A DNA stretch of 10,865 nt, taken from positions 1 through 10,865 of the forward strand of contig JBALWS010000144.1 of the NCBI GenBank assembly GCA_036960405.1, written 5' to 3'. Shown here piece after piece: positions 1 to 7,359 of this stretch. A model generated the notes under the pieces. The model was not told the DNA's origin, ran no database searches, and saw nothing but the letters and a program-made list of their open reading frames with translations. The position numbers and the translations under genes were made by a program. This DNA comes from Motiliproteus sp036960405. GTDB taxonomy: Bacteria; Pseudomonadota; Gammaproteobacteria; Pseudomonadales; Balneatricaceae. Position 1 is the stretch's first letter. Every line of letters starts with the position of its first letter.

Positions 1-2867
1 ACCAACGATCGATCGATCAGGTCGACAGCATTCATCTTTTACCGGCCCGCGAATTCCCGCTGGACAAGCCAGCCATTGCGCGTTTTCGGCAACAGTGGCG
101 TGAACGCTTTGATGTCGACCCGAGGCACTGCTCGGTCTATCAAGATGTCAGCGACGGCATCGCCCCTGCCGGTATCGAATATTATCTGCCACTATTCTTT
201 GAACAGACCGCCAGCCTGCTCGATTACCTACCCAGCAGCACTCAGATCATAACCGAGCAAGGGCTAAATCAAAGCTGCCGGGAGTTCTGGCAAGAGATTC
301 AAAACCGCTACGAGAGTCGTCGTCACGACATCCAGCGCCCCATATTGCCACCACACGAAGCCTTTAACCCGGTTGAAGCCCTGTTTAGCCAGCTCAAACC
401 GCTGGCCCGTACCGATTACAACAAAACAAACGACAATCAGGGCCGCAAAGAGGGTTTTGTGCTGCCGCTCAGCGCCCCGCCAGAGCTGCCTACACAGGCC
501 AAGGCCGAGCAACCTTTTAAAGCATTACAACAGCACCTGGAGCAATCCCAGCATCGGATTCTGTTTCTGGCCGAATCGGCAGGACGGCGTGAATCACTAA
601 CCGAGCTGCTCGGTCGCATCCAGATCAAGCCACAACCGATCAACAGCTGGCACGAATTCACCGAGGGTAGCGCCGACTATTCGATCCTGGTCGGCCCGTT
701 GGATAGCGGTCTGATATTGCCCGAACAACGACTCGAGGTGATCACCGAAACCCAGCTATTCGGCCAACGGGTGATGCAACACCGGCGACGCCAGAAAGCC
801 ACCGACACCTCCGACCTGATCTTCCGCAATCTGACCGAACTGCAGATCGGCGCACCGGTGGTTCATGACCAGCACGGCATCGGCCGCTATCTGGGTTTGC
901 AAACCTTAGACCTGGAAGGCCAAGCCAACGAATTCCTGACGCTGGAATACGCCGATGGCGCCAAACTGTACGTACCGGTTGCCTCGCTGGAGCTGATCTC
1001 ACGCTATTCAGGCGCCTCCGACACCATGGCGCCGCTTCACAAACTGGGCAGCGAGCAGTGGAGCCGCGCACGCCGCAAGGCGCAGGAGAAGATCCGCGAC
1101 ACCGCTGCCGAACTGCTCGATATCTACGCCCGCCGTGCGGCCCGCAGAGGACGTCAGTTCCAACTCAACGACGAAGATTACGCCATCTTCGCCGACGACT
1201 TTCCGTTCGAAGAAACCCCCGATCAGGAACTGGCGATCAATGCGGTGATTCGCGATATGACCGCCAAAACGCCGATGGACCGGTTAATCTGCGGCGATGT
1301 CGGCTTTGGTAAAACCGAAGTCGCGCTACGCGCTACCTTTATCGCCGTCCAGAACGGCCATCAGGTCGCCATTCTTGCACCCACAACGCTACTGGCGCAG
1401 CAGCACTACCAGACCTTTGCCGACCGTTTTGCCGACTGGGCAGTTACCGTTGAAGTACTGTCACGCTTTCGCACCGGCAGCCAGACCAACAAAACCATTG
1501 CAGCCCTAGCCGAAGGCAAAGTCGATATTGTAATCGGCACCCACAAGCTGCTCTCAAGCAATATCGACTTCAAGTCGCTGGGGCTGCTGATCATCGACGA
1601 AGAGCATCGCTTTGGCGTCGGCCAGAAAGAGAAGATCAAAGCCCTGCGCGCCAATGTCGACATCCTCACCCTGACTGCGACCCCGATACCGCGCACCCTC
1701 AATATGGCTATGTCGGGCATCCGCGACCTGTCGATCATCGCTACCCCGCCCGCTCGACGGCTATCGGTCAAAACCTTTATTCGCGAAAAGGACAAAGCAC
1801 TGACCAAAGAAGCGATCCTGCGAGAGCTACTTCGCGGCGGCCAGGTCTACTACCTCCACAACGAGGTCAAAACCATCGACAATCTGGCGCGCGAGCTGGC
1901 AGAACTGGTGCCCGAAGCCCGCATCGCCGTCGGCCACGGCCAGATGCGCGAGCGCGAACTAGAACAGGTGATGAGCGACTTCTACCACAAGCGCTTTAAT
2001 GTACTGATCTGCACCACCATCATCGAAACGGGTATCGACATCCCCAACGCCAACACCATTATTATCGAACGGGCGGACAAATTCGGCCTGGCACAGCTAC
2101 ACCAGTTACGCGGCCGTGTCGGCCGTTCGCACCACCAGGCTTACGCCTACCTTTTAACGCCCAATAAGAAGGCGATGACCGGTGATGCCGTCAAGCGGCT
2201 CGAAGCGATCGAAGCCGCCGACACCCTCGGCGCCGGCTTTACCCTGGCAACCCACGACCTCGAGATCCGCGGCGCAGGAGAGCTGCTGGGCGACGAGCAG
2301 AGCGGTCAGATGGAGGGCATCGGCTACTCCCTCTACATGGAGTTGCTTGAAGAGGCGATCGAATCGATCAAGGCTGGAAAAACACCGGGGATGGACAGGC
2401 CGCTACGCCACGGTGCGGAGATTAATTTACGTTTGCCCGCGCTGATCCCCGATGACTACCTGCCCGATGTGCACAACCGTTTGGTGCTGTACAAACGTAT
2501 CGCCGGTGCCAAAAATAACGACCAACTGAAAGAGTTACAGGTCGAGATGATCGACCGTTTCGGACTGCTGCCCGAACCACTGAAGAACCTGTTCCGTCAG
2601 ACCCAGCTGAAGCTCAAGTCACAAAAACTCGGTATCAGCAAAATCGATGCAGGTGCAGACAGCGGCCGGTTTGAGTTCGGCCCCGAAACCCATATCGACC
2701 CGTTGGTAATGGTAAAACTGGTACAAACCCAGCCACAACGCTATGGACTAGAGGGCGGTAACCGGCTTAAATTCAAGCTCGATATGGCTACACCTGAGCA
2801 ACGCTTTCAAGCGCTTGAACGCTTGTTACAACAGATCGCTCCGGACAACAGCGCTAACAAATCATGA
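1..2867 (+). CDS. mfd: Transcription-repair coupling factor Mfd, 5' end missing
   Basis: Mfd is a dsDNA translocase that pushes stalled RNA polymerase off DNA and recruits UvrA to the lesion. The frame is open from base 3 to the stop, about 954 codons against roughly 1150 in the family, so some 200 N-terminal residues lie outside the window. Visible in order: UvrB-homology region with AREFPLD and the CSVYQDVS...IAPAGIEYYLPLFFE block (to about base 500); polymerase-interaction domain starting near base 840 (LQIGAPVVHDQHGIGRY); RecG-like helicase lobes with Walker A GDVGFGKT at 1293-1316 and DEEH box at 1596-1607; motif VI QLRGRVGR at 2103-2126, followed by the translocation region; C-terminal UvrA-masking domain from about 2400. 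No frameshift or missing motif was seen. An in-frame TTG at 345 is an internal leucine codon, because homology continues upstream of it. The stop overlaps the next start. Confidence 0.97.
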   Translation, partial: QRSIDQVDSIHLLPAREFPLDKPAIARFRQQWRERFDVDPRHCSVYQDVSDGIAPAGIEYYLPLFFEQTASLLDYLPSSTQIITEQGLNQSCREFWQEIQNRYESRRHDIQRPILPPHEAFNPVEALFSQLKPLARTDYNKTNDNQGRKEGFVLPLSAPPELPTQAKAEQPFKALQQHLEQSQHRILFLAESAGRRESLTELLGRIQIKPQPINSWHEFTEGSADYSILVGPLDSGLILPEQRLEVITETQLFGQRVMQHRRRQKATDTSDLIFRNLTELQIGAPVVHDQHGIGRYLGLQTLDLEGQANEFLTLEYADGAKLYVPVASLELISRYSGASDTMAPLHKLGSEQWSRARRKAQEKIRDTAAELLDIYARRAARRGRQFQLNDEDYAIFADDFPFEETPDQELAINAVIRDMTAKTPMDRLICGDVGFGKTEVALRATFIAVQNGHQVAILAPTTLLAQQHYQTFADRFADWAVTVEVLSRFRTGSQTNKTIAALAEGKVDIVIGTHKLLSSNIDFKSLGLLIIDEEHRFGVGQKEKIKALRANVDILTLTATPIPRTLNMAMSGIRDLSIIATPPARRLSVKTFIREKDKALTKEAILRELLRGGQVYYLHNEVKTIDNLARELAELVPEARIAVGHGQMRERELEQVMSDFYHKRFNVLICTTIIETGIDIPNANTIIIERADKFGLAQLHQLRGRVGRSHHQAYAYLLTPNKKAMTGDAVKRLEAIEAADTLGAGFTLATHDLEIRGAGELLGDEQSGQMEGIGYSLYMELLEEAIESIKAGKTPGMDRPLRHGAEINLRLPALIPDDYLPDVHNRLVLYKRIAGAKNNDQLKELQVEMIDRFGLLPEPLKNLFRQTQLKLKSQKLGISKIDAGADSGRFEFGPETHIDPLVMVKLVQTQPQRYGLEGGNRLKFKLDMATPEQRFQALERLLQQIAPDNSANKS

Positions 2868-4006
2868 CCACAGACAGCGAGACCACCATGACCTGGCTAC
2901 AGGCACTCATCACCAAGACCTACACATCGCGATGCTGCTACCGTAGCGCCATGGCTGCAAGCTGGATCGCGGTACTGGGTAGTCTACCCGCTCTATCCGC
3001 AGCAGAAGACGCCCCCAAGGCCGCCAACTGGTATCAGGTTGAGTTAGTGATCTTTAGTCAGCCCAAACAGGACCTCAGCGCAGAATACTGGCCCGAGCAA
3101 CTCAAACCACAATACGACAACAGCGCCATCCAACTGATGCCCGCCGATGGCTTCAGCGAGCAAGCCATGCTCGCAACCGAACCGGGTATCGTTACCGACA
3201 ACGCCCTGACAGCGCTTTCTGCTGCTACCGAAGCTCAGCCGTTAACTCCGAACCTTCCCACCCGGCCATTCACCGTACCGCTACTTGAAGAGTATCAAGA
3301 CGGTGCCTTCGTGTTGTTGAACCAAGAACAGCTCAAACAGCCAACCGAAGTCAGCGACGAACCTATCGTGCCGATTAACACGGCTCGACTCAAACGCAAA
3401 GGCCACCGAATCCTATTCCAAGCCCATTGGCGTCAGCCGGTGCACGCCAAAAAAGAGAGCCGCGCTATCATTATTCGTGGCGGCGCTGCGCTGCAAGAGC
3501 AGCCGTTACCAATTAACGCCAACGCGGCTGCATTCTACGAGTTAGAAGGTGATATCCAACTGTATCTAAGTCGCTACCTACACCTGCGCCCGAATCTGTA
3601 CCTGACCCTTCCGCTTCCTCCGGAATGGCAACCGCGCCACCCCAATGAGATCGAGGCGAAGCTCAAAACAGAGCAAGCGATGCAACAATTCATGCTTAGC
3701 TCAGACGCGCAGCCATCCTTAGCGGCCATGCCCCCCATTGCTGACACACCGCTGCCAGAAGCCAGTGAACCCCGCGCCCAATACTTGACCGTAAAGCTGG
3801 ACCAATCCCGGCGGATGCGTCGTAACGAACTGCATTATATTGATCACCCCCTGTTCGGCGTGTTGATCCGCCTTACCGCGTACACCCCGCCACTTCCGGA
3901 GCCCGAACCCGAAGCAATAGTGCCTGACGAAACGGCACCGGCAGCCAGCGCAGCGGAGGTCTCAGACACTTCACCGACTCCAGTCGCTGCACCGGCAAAC
4001 AACTAG
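2864..4006 (+). CDS. csiV: CsiV-family peptidoglycan-binding envelope protein
   Basis: Family knowledge: CsiV of Vibrio cholerae is a periplasmic protein needed for cell-shape integrity, acting with LpoA/PBP1A in peptidoglycan assembly, and relatives lie directly after mfd. Seen here: 380 residues; a hydrophobic stretch at about residues 31-46 ending in LSAAED, a plausible signal-peptidase I site; the family-typical WYQVELVIF at residues 56-64; GHRILFQAHWRQPV at 180-193; and a conserved-looking MRRNELHYIDHPLFGVLIR block before a Pro/Ala/Glu-rich tail. The first ATG overlaps the mfd stop (ATGA), suggesting translational coupling. In-frame ATGs at 2888 and 2951 would give a more ordinary signal-peptide length, and 2951 (MAASWIAVLG) is a serious alternative start. 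Family call is firm; the exact role in this organism is inferred. Confidence 0.82.
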   Translation: MTTDSETTMTWLQALITKTYTSRCCYRSAMAASWIAVLGSLPALSAAEDAPKAANWYQVELVIFSQPKQDLSAEYWPEQLKPQYDNSAIQLMPADGFSEQAMLATEPGIVTDNALTALSAATEAQPLTPNLPTRPFTVPLLEEYQDGAFVLLNQEQLKQPTEVSDEPIVPINTARLKRKGHRILFQAHWRQPVHAKKESRAIIIRGGAALQEQPLPINANAAAFYELEGDIQLYLSRYLHLRPNLYLTLPLPPEWQPRHPNEIEAKLKTEQAMQQFMLSSDAQPSLAAMPPIADTPLPEASEPRAQYLTVKLDQSRRMRRNELHYIDHPLFGVLIRLTAYTPPLPEPEPEAIVPDETAPAASAAEVSDTSPTPVAAPANN

Positions 4007-4044
4007 CCCAGACAGCAGCCGACCTACACCAAGCATGATCAACT

Positions 4045-4059
4045 AAGGACAGAACATTG
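4045..4059 (+). promoter_or_regulatory. Shine-Dalgarno fixing a TTG start
   Basis: AAGGA at 4045-4049 sits 7 bases before a TTG at 4057. The next in-frame ATG (4072) has no comparable purine run, and the family usually carries a short hydrophobic leader like MSLLSMLKML, so the TTG is preferred. Confidence 0.6.
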
Positions 4060-4329
4060 AGTTTGTTATCGATGCTAAAAATGCTGCTGACAGCACCTGC
4101 CGCCGAGCAGCCTGCAACGGCCATTACCGAAGAGTACAAAGGCTTCACCATCACCCCAGCGCCGATCAAGCAGGCAGCGTTGTATCGCGTCGCCGCAACG
4201 ATCAGCAAGGGAGACCAGAGCCACCAACTGATCCGAGCCGATGAAATGAGCGACCATCAGGAGTGTGTCGAGTGCAGCCTGCGCAAAGCCCGACTGATGA
4301 TAGACCAGCAAGGTGACAGCCTTTTCTAA
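4057..4329 (+). CDS. HlyU-family small protein
   Basis: A 90-residue protein matching the small HlyU Pfam family: EYKGFTITPAPIKQ near residues 26-39, then YRVAATISK, HQLIRADEMS, and the C-terminal block LRKARLMIDQQGDSLF. The family is named as a transcriptional activator, but this small fold is not the ArsR-type HlyU of Vibrio virulence work, so a DNA-binding role should not be assumed. It starts at TTG, 50 bases after the CsiV-like gene on the same strand, with no terminator seen between them, so it is probably the last gene of the mfd operon. No signal peptide is convincing; the N-terminal LLSMLKMLL is short and may be a buried helix. Family membership is well supported from the conserved blocks; function is unknown. 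Confidence 0.82.
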   Translation: MSLLSMLKMLLTAPAAEQPATAITEEYKGFTITPAPIKQAALYRVAATISKGDQSHQLIRADEMSDHQECVECSLRKARLMIDQQGDSLF

Positions 4330-4345
4330 TACCGAGCGCAAAATG

Positions 4346-4374
4346 CGAACATTTAACGTGCTACGCAATATAAT
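4346..4374 (+). promoter_or_regulatory. Candidate sigma-70 promoter of the response regulator
   Basis: A perfect -10 hexamer TATAAT lies at 4369-4374, and 17 bases upstream is CGAACA (4346-4351), matching TTGACA at 3 of 6. It would give a leader of about 85 bases before the ATG at 4466. The leader contains GTCTG/CAGAC arms (4414-4418, 4426-4430) around seven Ts. The surrounding 130 bases are AT-rich compared with the flanking genes. Confidence 0.45.
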
Positions 4375-4465
4375 TTGAGTAGATAAAAACCCTCGTTTTG
4401 TTATTGTATTGCGGTCTGTTTTTTTCAGACAATGCGCCTTAACACTATTTAATTAAGACAATAAA

Positions 4466-4837
4466 ATGAGCACTAAGACTGTATTAGCTGTTGATGACGC
4501 CGCAACGATTCGTCAAGTGGTACATGGCACTTTGAGCCAAGCGGGTTACAACGTGGTCCTCGCCACCAATGGCAAAGAAGCCTTGCGCAAGCTGCTAGAG
4601 AACAAGGTTAATTTGATGATCACCGACATCAACATGCCGGAGATGGATGGAATCACTCTGATCAAGACGGTCAAAAGCCGCAAAGAGTTCCGCTTCCTAC
4701 CGATAGTCTGCCTGACCTCTGAAGACCAAAAAGATTTTGTCCCTCGCGCCAAAGAAGCCGGCGCCTGCGCCTGGATCGATAAGCCGTTTACTCCCGCAGA
4801 AGTGCTGGCGATCACCAAGCGACTACTTCCGCTATAA
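4466..4837 (+). CDS. Single-domain CheY-like response regulator
   Basis: A stand-alone receiver domain of 123 residues with no output domain. All phosphorylation-site residues are present: acidic pair D10-D11, phospho-acceptor D54 in MITDINMP, T84 in CLTSED, and K106 in DKPF. The aromatic switch position, Tyr106 in E. coli CheY, is W103 here. Such proteins signal by binding a partner when phosphorylated by a histidine kinase; no kinase is in the window. The start is the first ATG; its Shine-Dalgarno is weak (TTAAGAC, about 7 bases upstream). A CheZ-like protein lies about 1.6 kb away on the other strand and could be a phosphatase partner, but that is inference. It may belong to chemotaxis, twitching or another histidine-kinase pathway; sequence alone does not choose. 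Confidence 0.92.
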   Translation: MSTKTVLAVDDAATIRQVVHGTLSQAGYNVVLATNGKEALRKLLENKVNLMITDINMPEMDGITLIKTVKSRKEFRFLPIVCLTSEDQKDFVPRAKEAGACAWIDKPFTPAEVLAITKRLLPL

Positions 4838-4864
4838 GTCACATCCTGCCGTAACATTGTCTCT

Positions 4865-4891
4865 CAGTTACTTTTGCCATAGCAGTAACTG
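4865..4891. repeat. 8-bp inverted repeat between convergent genes
   Basis: CAGTTACT (4865-4872) and AGTAACTG (4884-4891) are perfect complements around an 11-base loop. The dyad covers the stop codon end of the DUF938 gene, where it converges with the response regulator. There is no T-tract on either side, so it may be a weak bidirectional stop or 3'-end protector rather than a standard intrinsic terminator. Confidence 0.35.
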
Positions 4892-5455
4892 GTTATTGGC
4901 GGGCATCGGCTGATCGACCACCAAACGTAACCCTTGCTCGGCGGCCAGCCGATCCACCTGCTCAAAATCACGAATACCACTGCGCGGATCGCGCTGCCGC
5001 AACCAGCCGTCAAACTGGGCGTTGCTGTCGCTGGTATAGCCATCCTGATAACGAAAAGGACCGTACACCGCCAGTTTGCCCTCTGTGGCAATCACCCTCC
5101 CGACTCCGGCAAAAAAATCTTCAACCTGATCCCAACCGATAATATGCAACGTATTGGCACTGAATACGGCGTCAACCACAACATCGGGCCACGAACCGGC
5201 AGTCACATCGAGACAGATCGGCGAGCGGATATTCGCCAACCCGCAGGTAGACACATTGTGTTCCAAGTTAGCAAGGCAAGCGGCCACCTCACTGGGCTGC
5301 CACTGCAGATGCGACAGCGCCTGCGCCATATGCAGCGCGTGTTGCCCCGAGCCACTACCTATCTCCAGTACGGCGGTTCTATCAGCAAACAGTTGCTGCA
5401 ACTGCGCTAAAATTGCCGCTTTATTTCGCTCACAAGCTTCCGAAAACCCGCGCAT
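4868..5455 (-). CDS. DUF938 family SAM-dependent methyltransferase
   Basis: A 195-residue class I methyltransferase-like protein of the DUF938 family; substrate unknown. Family blocks seen: FSEACERNKAAIL at residues 4-16, SAM-binding motif I VLEIGSGSGQHALHMA at about 29-44, LQWQPSE soon after, ANTLHIIGW in the middle, then GKLAVYGPFRYQDG, SNAQFDGWLRQRDPRSGIRD, and a PANNQLLLWQK end. It is a full-length copy with no break. A strong Shine-Dalgarno AAGGAG lies 5 bases before the ATG (on the minus strand, upstream of 5455). It diverges from the isomerase-like gene across 155 bases and converges on the response regulator gene. The dyad at its 3' end may limit read-through. Family call is firm; the methyl acceptor cannot be told from sequence. 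Confidence 0.9.
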   Translation of the reverse strand: MRGFSEACERNKAAILAQLQQLFADRTAVLEIGSGSGQHALHMAQALSHLQWQPSEVAACLANLEHNVSTCGLANIRSPICLDVTAGSWPDVVVDAVFSANTLHIIGWDQVEDFFAGVGRVIATEGKLAVYGPFRYQDGYTSDSNAQFDGWLRQRDPRSGIRDFEQVDRLAAEQGLRLVVDQPMPANNQLLLWQK

Positions 5456-5610
5456 CAGCGCTCCTTATCAGGTTGTGTTGTTACCAATCAGGGTAGAGCA
5501 GCTGAGGCCTACTCACCAAACGTTCTACCGCCAGCCAGCCATACGCACCCGTATCGACAGAGCAACAAATTCCGTGTCACACTGGCAGTCCCCCAGATGA
5601 AGGAGCCACT

Positions 5611-6300
5611 ATGACCGCTCGCGTATTGGATTTCTATTTCGACTACCTGTCGCCCTACGCTTACTTTAGCTGGCGTCAGTTACGGCCGCTATGCCAGCGC
5701 TATGGTGTTGAATTACATCCTCATCCGGTGGTATTTGGCAAACTACTCGATCACTGGGGCCAGCTAGGCCCGGCTGAAATCGCTCCCAAAAAAGCGGCGT
5801 TGTACAAATATTGCTATCGCTACGCCACACTACACGGCTTCGAATTTAACCCGCCACGCTTCCATCCCTACAACCCACTCCCGAGTCTGCGACTCTCGCT
5901 GCTCGAGCTTTGCGGCGAGCGCCAAACCGAACTGATCGACCGGCTTTTTTGCGCCGCCTGGTCCGAAGGAGCCGATCTAGCCTCCACCAGCGAACTGACA
6001 GCGATCCTTAACAGTGCTGGCTTCGAAGCGGATTCGCTGTTAGCTGCGATTGAGACACCCGAGGCAAAGCAAGCACTGCAGCGCGAGACCGAACAGGCGA
6101 TCGCGCAAGGTGTGTTTGGGGTACCGACCTTTATCGTCGACGGCGAACTATTCTGGGGCAACGATCAACTCGAGCACCTAGAGATATTCTTGCAGGGTAA
6201 CGACCCGCTTGATGCGGAACGGGTCGAAGCGATGCTGGCGCGGCACCGGGGCATCGATCGTAAGAAAACCGCCAAACGGATTCAGGATTCACAACGTTAA
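5611..6300 (+). CDS. 2-hydroxychromene-2-carboxylate isomerase-like, DsbA-fold
   Basis: A 229-residue thioredoxin-fold protein of the DsbA/kappa-GST group related to NahD. NahD uses glutathione to isomerise 2-hydroxychromene-2-carboxylate in naphthalene breakdown. Seen: FDYLSPYAYFSW near residues 9-20, where the LSPYAY serine replaces the CxxC of DsbA and fits a glutathione-binding, non-redox role; a helical insert with NPPRFHPYNPLPSLR; and a cis-proline loop GVFGVPTFIVDGELFWGND near residues 168-186, typical of the family. A clean Shine-Dalgarno AAGGAG lies 6 bases before the ATG. No other aromatic-degradation gene is nearby, so the true substrate is likely different or unknown; a general glutathione-dependent enzyme is possible. 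The C-terminus has a basic extension (RKKTAKRIQDSQR). Confidence 0.85.
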   Translation: MTARVLDFYFDYLSPYAYFSWRQLRPLCQRYGVELHPHPVVFGKLLDHWGQLGPAEIAPKKAALYKYCYRYATLHGFEFNPPRFHPYNPLPSLRLSLLELCGERQTELIDRLFCAAWSEGADLASTSELTAILNSAGFEADSLLAAIETPEAKQALQRETEQAIAQGVFGVPTFIVDGELFWGNDQLEHLEIFLQGNDPLDAERVEAMLARHRGIDRKKTAKRIQDSQR

Positions 6301-6317
6301 ATCGTGCCGTTACGAAA

Positions 6318-6354
6318 CAAAAAAGAGCCAAGGGTCACTGACCGACTTGGCTCT
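6318..6354 (-). terminator. Intrinsic terminator of the CheZ-like gene
   Basis: AGAGCCAAG (6324-6332) pairs perfectly with CTTGGCTCT (6346-6354), and GGTC/GACC can extend the stem inward. Six As at 6319-6324 precede it on the plus strand, so on the minus strand the stem is followed by a T run. It therefore serves the minus-strand gene ending at 6409; the plus side lacks a T-tract. Confidence 0.85.
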
Positions 6355-6408
6355 CAATTACCACAAACGCGCTATCTCCACTGCTCGGCAAGTAACCGCA
6401 TCGACTAA

Positions 6409-7002
6409 CTAGAACATCTCGACCCCGTCGCAGGCATCGTCCGATTTCTTGTGCATCCGGTCGTATTCCTGATGATAACGGTTGAGCGCTTCGTTGAGCG
6501 GTGCGCCACTCATGATCAGGTCGAACATCAACCGTTCGCAGTCCATGGTGTAGTTCGACTTGATCTCGTTCTGAATCCGCAACCACTCGTCGGGGCTGAA
6601 CAAACGAGAGCGGTCGTTAATCAACTCACCCAGATGTGACAGGCTCTCGTTGACGTGCCCCAGCTTCTGGCAGACACGATCATAAAACTGAAACGATACC
6701 GCGGCGTGGCTCACCTGCCCCGTCAACGATGCCGTCAGCGCCCTGATCTGCGCCTTGGCCGCGTCTAGATCATCGCCACTGTCCAAGCTATCGCAGATAT
6801 TGACCAACGCCTGAGAATCTTCGGCGATCTGCACAAAGCTATGGGTAACGCTGTTCACACTCTCGGAACTATCGCTCATGGCGGTTTGAATCTGCGCCAT
6901 GGCCAGGCACAACATCGAAATTGTTTCTTGCACCTGGCTCCAGTCCAAGTCTGCTTTAAGCGCGCTGGAGCCGGGGTTAATCAAGGTAGGGGTATCGGTC
7001 AT
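6409..7002 (-). CDS. CheZ-like helical protein, probable motility signalling
   Basis: No named family was recognised with certainty. The 197-residue protein is almost wholly predicted helix, with a heptad-like Ser/Gln/Val region (about residues 20-70) resembling chemoreceptor coiled coils. The block FQFYDRVCQKL at 104-114 holds D108 and Q112 in the D-x-x-x-Q spacing of the CheZ catalytic pair (Asp143/Gln147 in E. coli). A conserved-looking SPDEWLRIQNEIKSNYTMDCERLMFD block follows. An acidic flexible tail ends in DGVEMF, reminiscent of the CheY-binding C-terminal peptide of CheZ, which also ends in Phe. The start at 7002 is chosen because AAGGAAG lies about 5 bases upstream; a start at 7083 would add 27 residues without support. 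A sigma-28 promoter precedes it and a terminator follows, so it is a single-gene unit. A phosphatase role toward a CheY-like protein is inference. Confidence 0.75.
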   Translation of the reverse strand: MTDTPTLINPGSSALKADLDWSQVQETISMLCLAMAQIQTAMSDSSESVNSVTHSFVQIAEDSQALVNICDSLDSGDDLDAAKAQIRALTASLTGQVSHAAVSFQFYDRVCQKLGHVNESLSHLGELINDRSRLFSPDEWLRIQNEIKSNYTMDCERLMFDLIMSGAPLNEALNRYHQEYDRMHKKSDDACDGVEMF

Positions 7003-7049
7003 TACGACTTCCTTCTGCAATGAGCTGTTTAGTTCGAATTGAAACTGTC

Positions 7050-7076
7050 TTATCGGCACCGACCCTATAACATTTA
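7050..7076 (-). promoter_or_regulatory. Sigma-28 (FliA) flagellar promoter
   Basis: On the minus strand TAAA (7073-7076) and GCCGATAA (7050-7057) are separated by exactly 15 bases, the full E. coli-type FliA consensus. The extended -35 octamer is TAAATGTT (consensus TAAAGTTT). Transcription should begin near 7043, about 40 bases before the ATG at 7002. This ties the downstream gene to the late flagellar and chemotaxis regulon. Confidence 0.82.
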
Positions 7077-7094
7077 GTGACAAAAAATCACTAA
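7074..7094. repeat. Inverted repeat overlapping the sigma-28 -35 box
   Basis: TTAGTGA (7074-7080) and TCACTAA (7088-7094) are perfect complements around CAAAAAA. The left arm shares three bases with the -35 box. It could be an operator, or the original 3'-end hairpin of the DUF2750 transcript before the MITE arrived. No protein can be named. Confidence 0.4.
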
Positions 7095-7123
7095 CTATTA
7101 ATCACCCCTAACACTAAGCAGAC

Positions 7124-7127
7124 TTAG
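7124..7127. repeat. Left target site duplication of the MITE
   Basis: TTAG directly before the left inverted repeat, identical to 7391-7394. It fits the YTAR target preference of IS5-type elements. Confidence 0.75.
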
Positions 7128-7158
7128 GGAACCTGCGAACAAGTCCCAGTTGAATCCT

Positions 7159-7254
7159 GACCCTCAGCTTGGTTCGCAATCCAGGCGCAGCTTTGCAGTA
7201 ATGTCTAGACCTTGCAAAAAGCGGTAACGCAGAGTGCGAATCAAGCGGAGGGTC
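7159..7254. repeat. MITE internal hairpin 1
   Basis: The arm at 7159-7178 (GACCCTCAGCTTGGTTCGCA) and the arm at 7235-7254 are complementary at 18 of 20 positions, with a 56-base interior. The interior can pair further: GCTTTGCA lies opposite TGCAAAAAGC. Confidence 0.7.
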
Positions 7255-7262
7255 CCATAGGG

Positions 7263-7359
7263 CAAGGCCTAAAGTGTACAAACTCGTTGTTGTAGCTTTG
7301 TTAAGGACTCCGGCCATTAACGGCAGTCTACGCCTAGATTCTGCACACTTTAGGTCTTG
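7263..7359. repeat. MITE internal hairpin 2
   Basis: CAAGGCCTAAAGTGTACA (7263-7280) pairs with 7342-7359 at 16 of 18 positions, including a perfect 10-bp core CCTAAAGTGT/ACACTTTAGG. The loop is about 61 bases with little further pairing seen. Confidence 0.7.

Noticed and set aside
4411..4433. Terminator of the mfd operon at GTCTG-T7-CAGAC
   Set aside because: The Ts are in the loop, not after a 5-bp stem, so it does not fit an intrinsic terminator; it is mentioned as part of the response regulator leader.
4934..5410. Plus-strand 158-codon frame opposite the DUF938 methyltransferase
   Set aside because: The minus-strand reading carries clear family motifs and a strong ribosome site; the opposite frame has neither.
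7003..7083. Longer N-terminus of the CheZ-like protein from an ATG at 7083
   Set aside because: It would start upstream of the predicted sigma-28 transcription start near 7043, and the ATG at 7002 has a far better ribosome site.
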